The notes under the pieces: generated by a model | Told to the model about the DNA's origin: nothing | Databases searched by the model: none | The model's input: the letters and a program-made list of their open reading frames with translations, nothing else | Program-made: the position numbers and the translations under genes | Shown: in pieces, positions 63,982-64,000 of the stretch | Position numbering within the stretch: position 1 is the stretch's first letter | Layout: each line of letters opens with the position of its first letter | Origin: an uncultured Chloroflexus sp. | GTDB taxonomy: Bacteria > Chloroflexota > Chloroflexia > Chloroflexales > Chloroflexaceae | Direction: 5' to 3' | DNA: 64,000 nt | Assembly (NCBI RefSeq): GCF_937951745.1 | Contig: NZ_CALFBQ010000004.1 | Location: 55,767 to 119,766 of the forward strand

Positions 63982-64000
63982 TCAGAGCAATGGGGGAACT

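Overview
This window most likely comes from a filamentous phototroph-like member of the Chloroflexota (Chloroflexus or a close relative). That placement is inference from gene content and style: fairly GC-rich DNA, a bacterial mevalonate kinase, RNase J, an FHA-clostripain protein, many short dispersed intergenic repeats of the CGCAAAGGCGCAGAG and CCCCTCCCCC types, and stand-alone pheT and carB. No photosynthesis gene, transposase, integrase, CRISPR array or rRNA is visible. Two tRNAs are present: Ser-GGA and initiator Met-CAT.

Layout. 1-3.1 kb: end of an M23 peptidase with a golvesin-like tail, then an ABC-2 transporter pair on the minus strand. 3.3-9.2 kb: a five-gene minus-strand operon resembling the membrane arm of a group 4 [NiFe]-hydrogenase / complex I-like enzyme. 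Its large subunit keeps all four metal-binding cysteines, but no small subunit or ferredoxin-like subunit is present. 9.4-13.7 kb: a small unknown protein, a lone DppB-type permease, and a DUF2089 / SHOCT-like / DUF4097-like operon. 14.0-17.0 kb: a small unknown protein divergent from an ECF S component, then an ammonium transporter. 17.0-18.0 kb: gene-free DNA with G/C-tract repeats. 18.0-23.3 kb: a zinc-ribbon protein and a TetR-controlled MacAB-like efflux operon with a clear operator. 23.4-33.3 kb: SH3b protein, FAD oxidoreductase, serC, VOC protein, glycosyltransferase, dCTP deaminase, RNase J, type 4 uracil-DNA glycosylase and a DNA methyltransferase. 33.6-36.7 kb: GT2, MoxR ATPase, coiled-coil protein and GT4 in tight order. 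36.7-45.4 kb: tRNA-Ser, CSD-DUF1294 protein, carB and a heterodimeric ABC exporter. 45.6-55.5 kb: FHA-clostripain protein, histidine kinase, mevalonate kinase, pheT and coiled-coil proteins.

The most interesting region is 55.7-61.9 kb. In one direction it encodes a MraZ-like regulator, a 63-residue protein, a CHAT (caspase-like) protease with an intact His-Cys dyad, an N-acetylmuramoyl-alanine amidase without a signal peptide but with a degenerate second amidase domain, a divergent FtsZ-like GTPase, and a protein that I read as a bacterial gasdermin. Three copies of a 17-bp palindrome (TACTACA-N3-TGTAGTA, one degenerate) lie in front of the first two genes and overlap -10-like elements. The simplest hypothesis is a regulated suicide or lysis system: the protease frees the gasdermin, gasdermin pores open the membrane, and the cytosolic amidase reaches the peptidoglycan, much as a holin and endolysin do. 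The FtsZ-like protein would then be the sensor, scaffold or target. The catalytic and structural motifs are visible; the joint function is inference.

63.3-64.0 kb holds a 129-bp direct repeat and the initiator tRNA.
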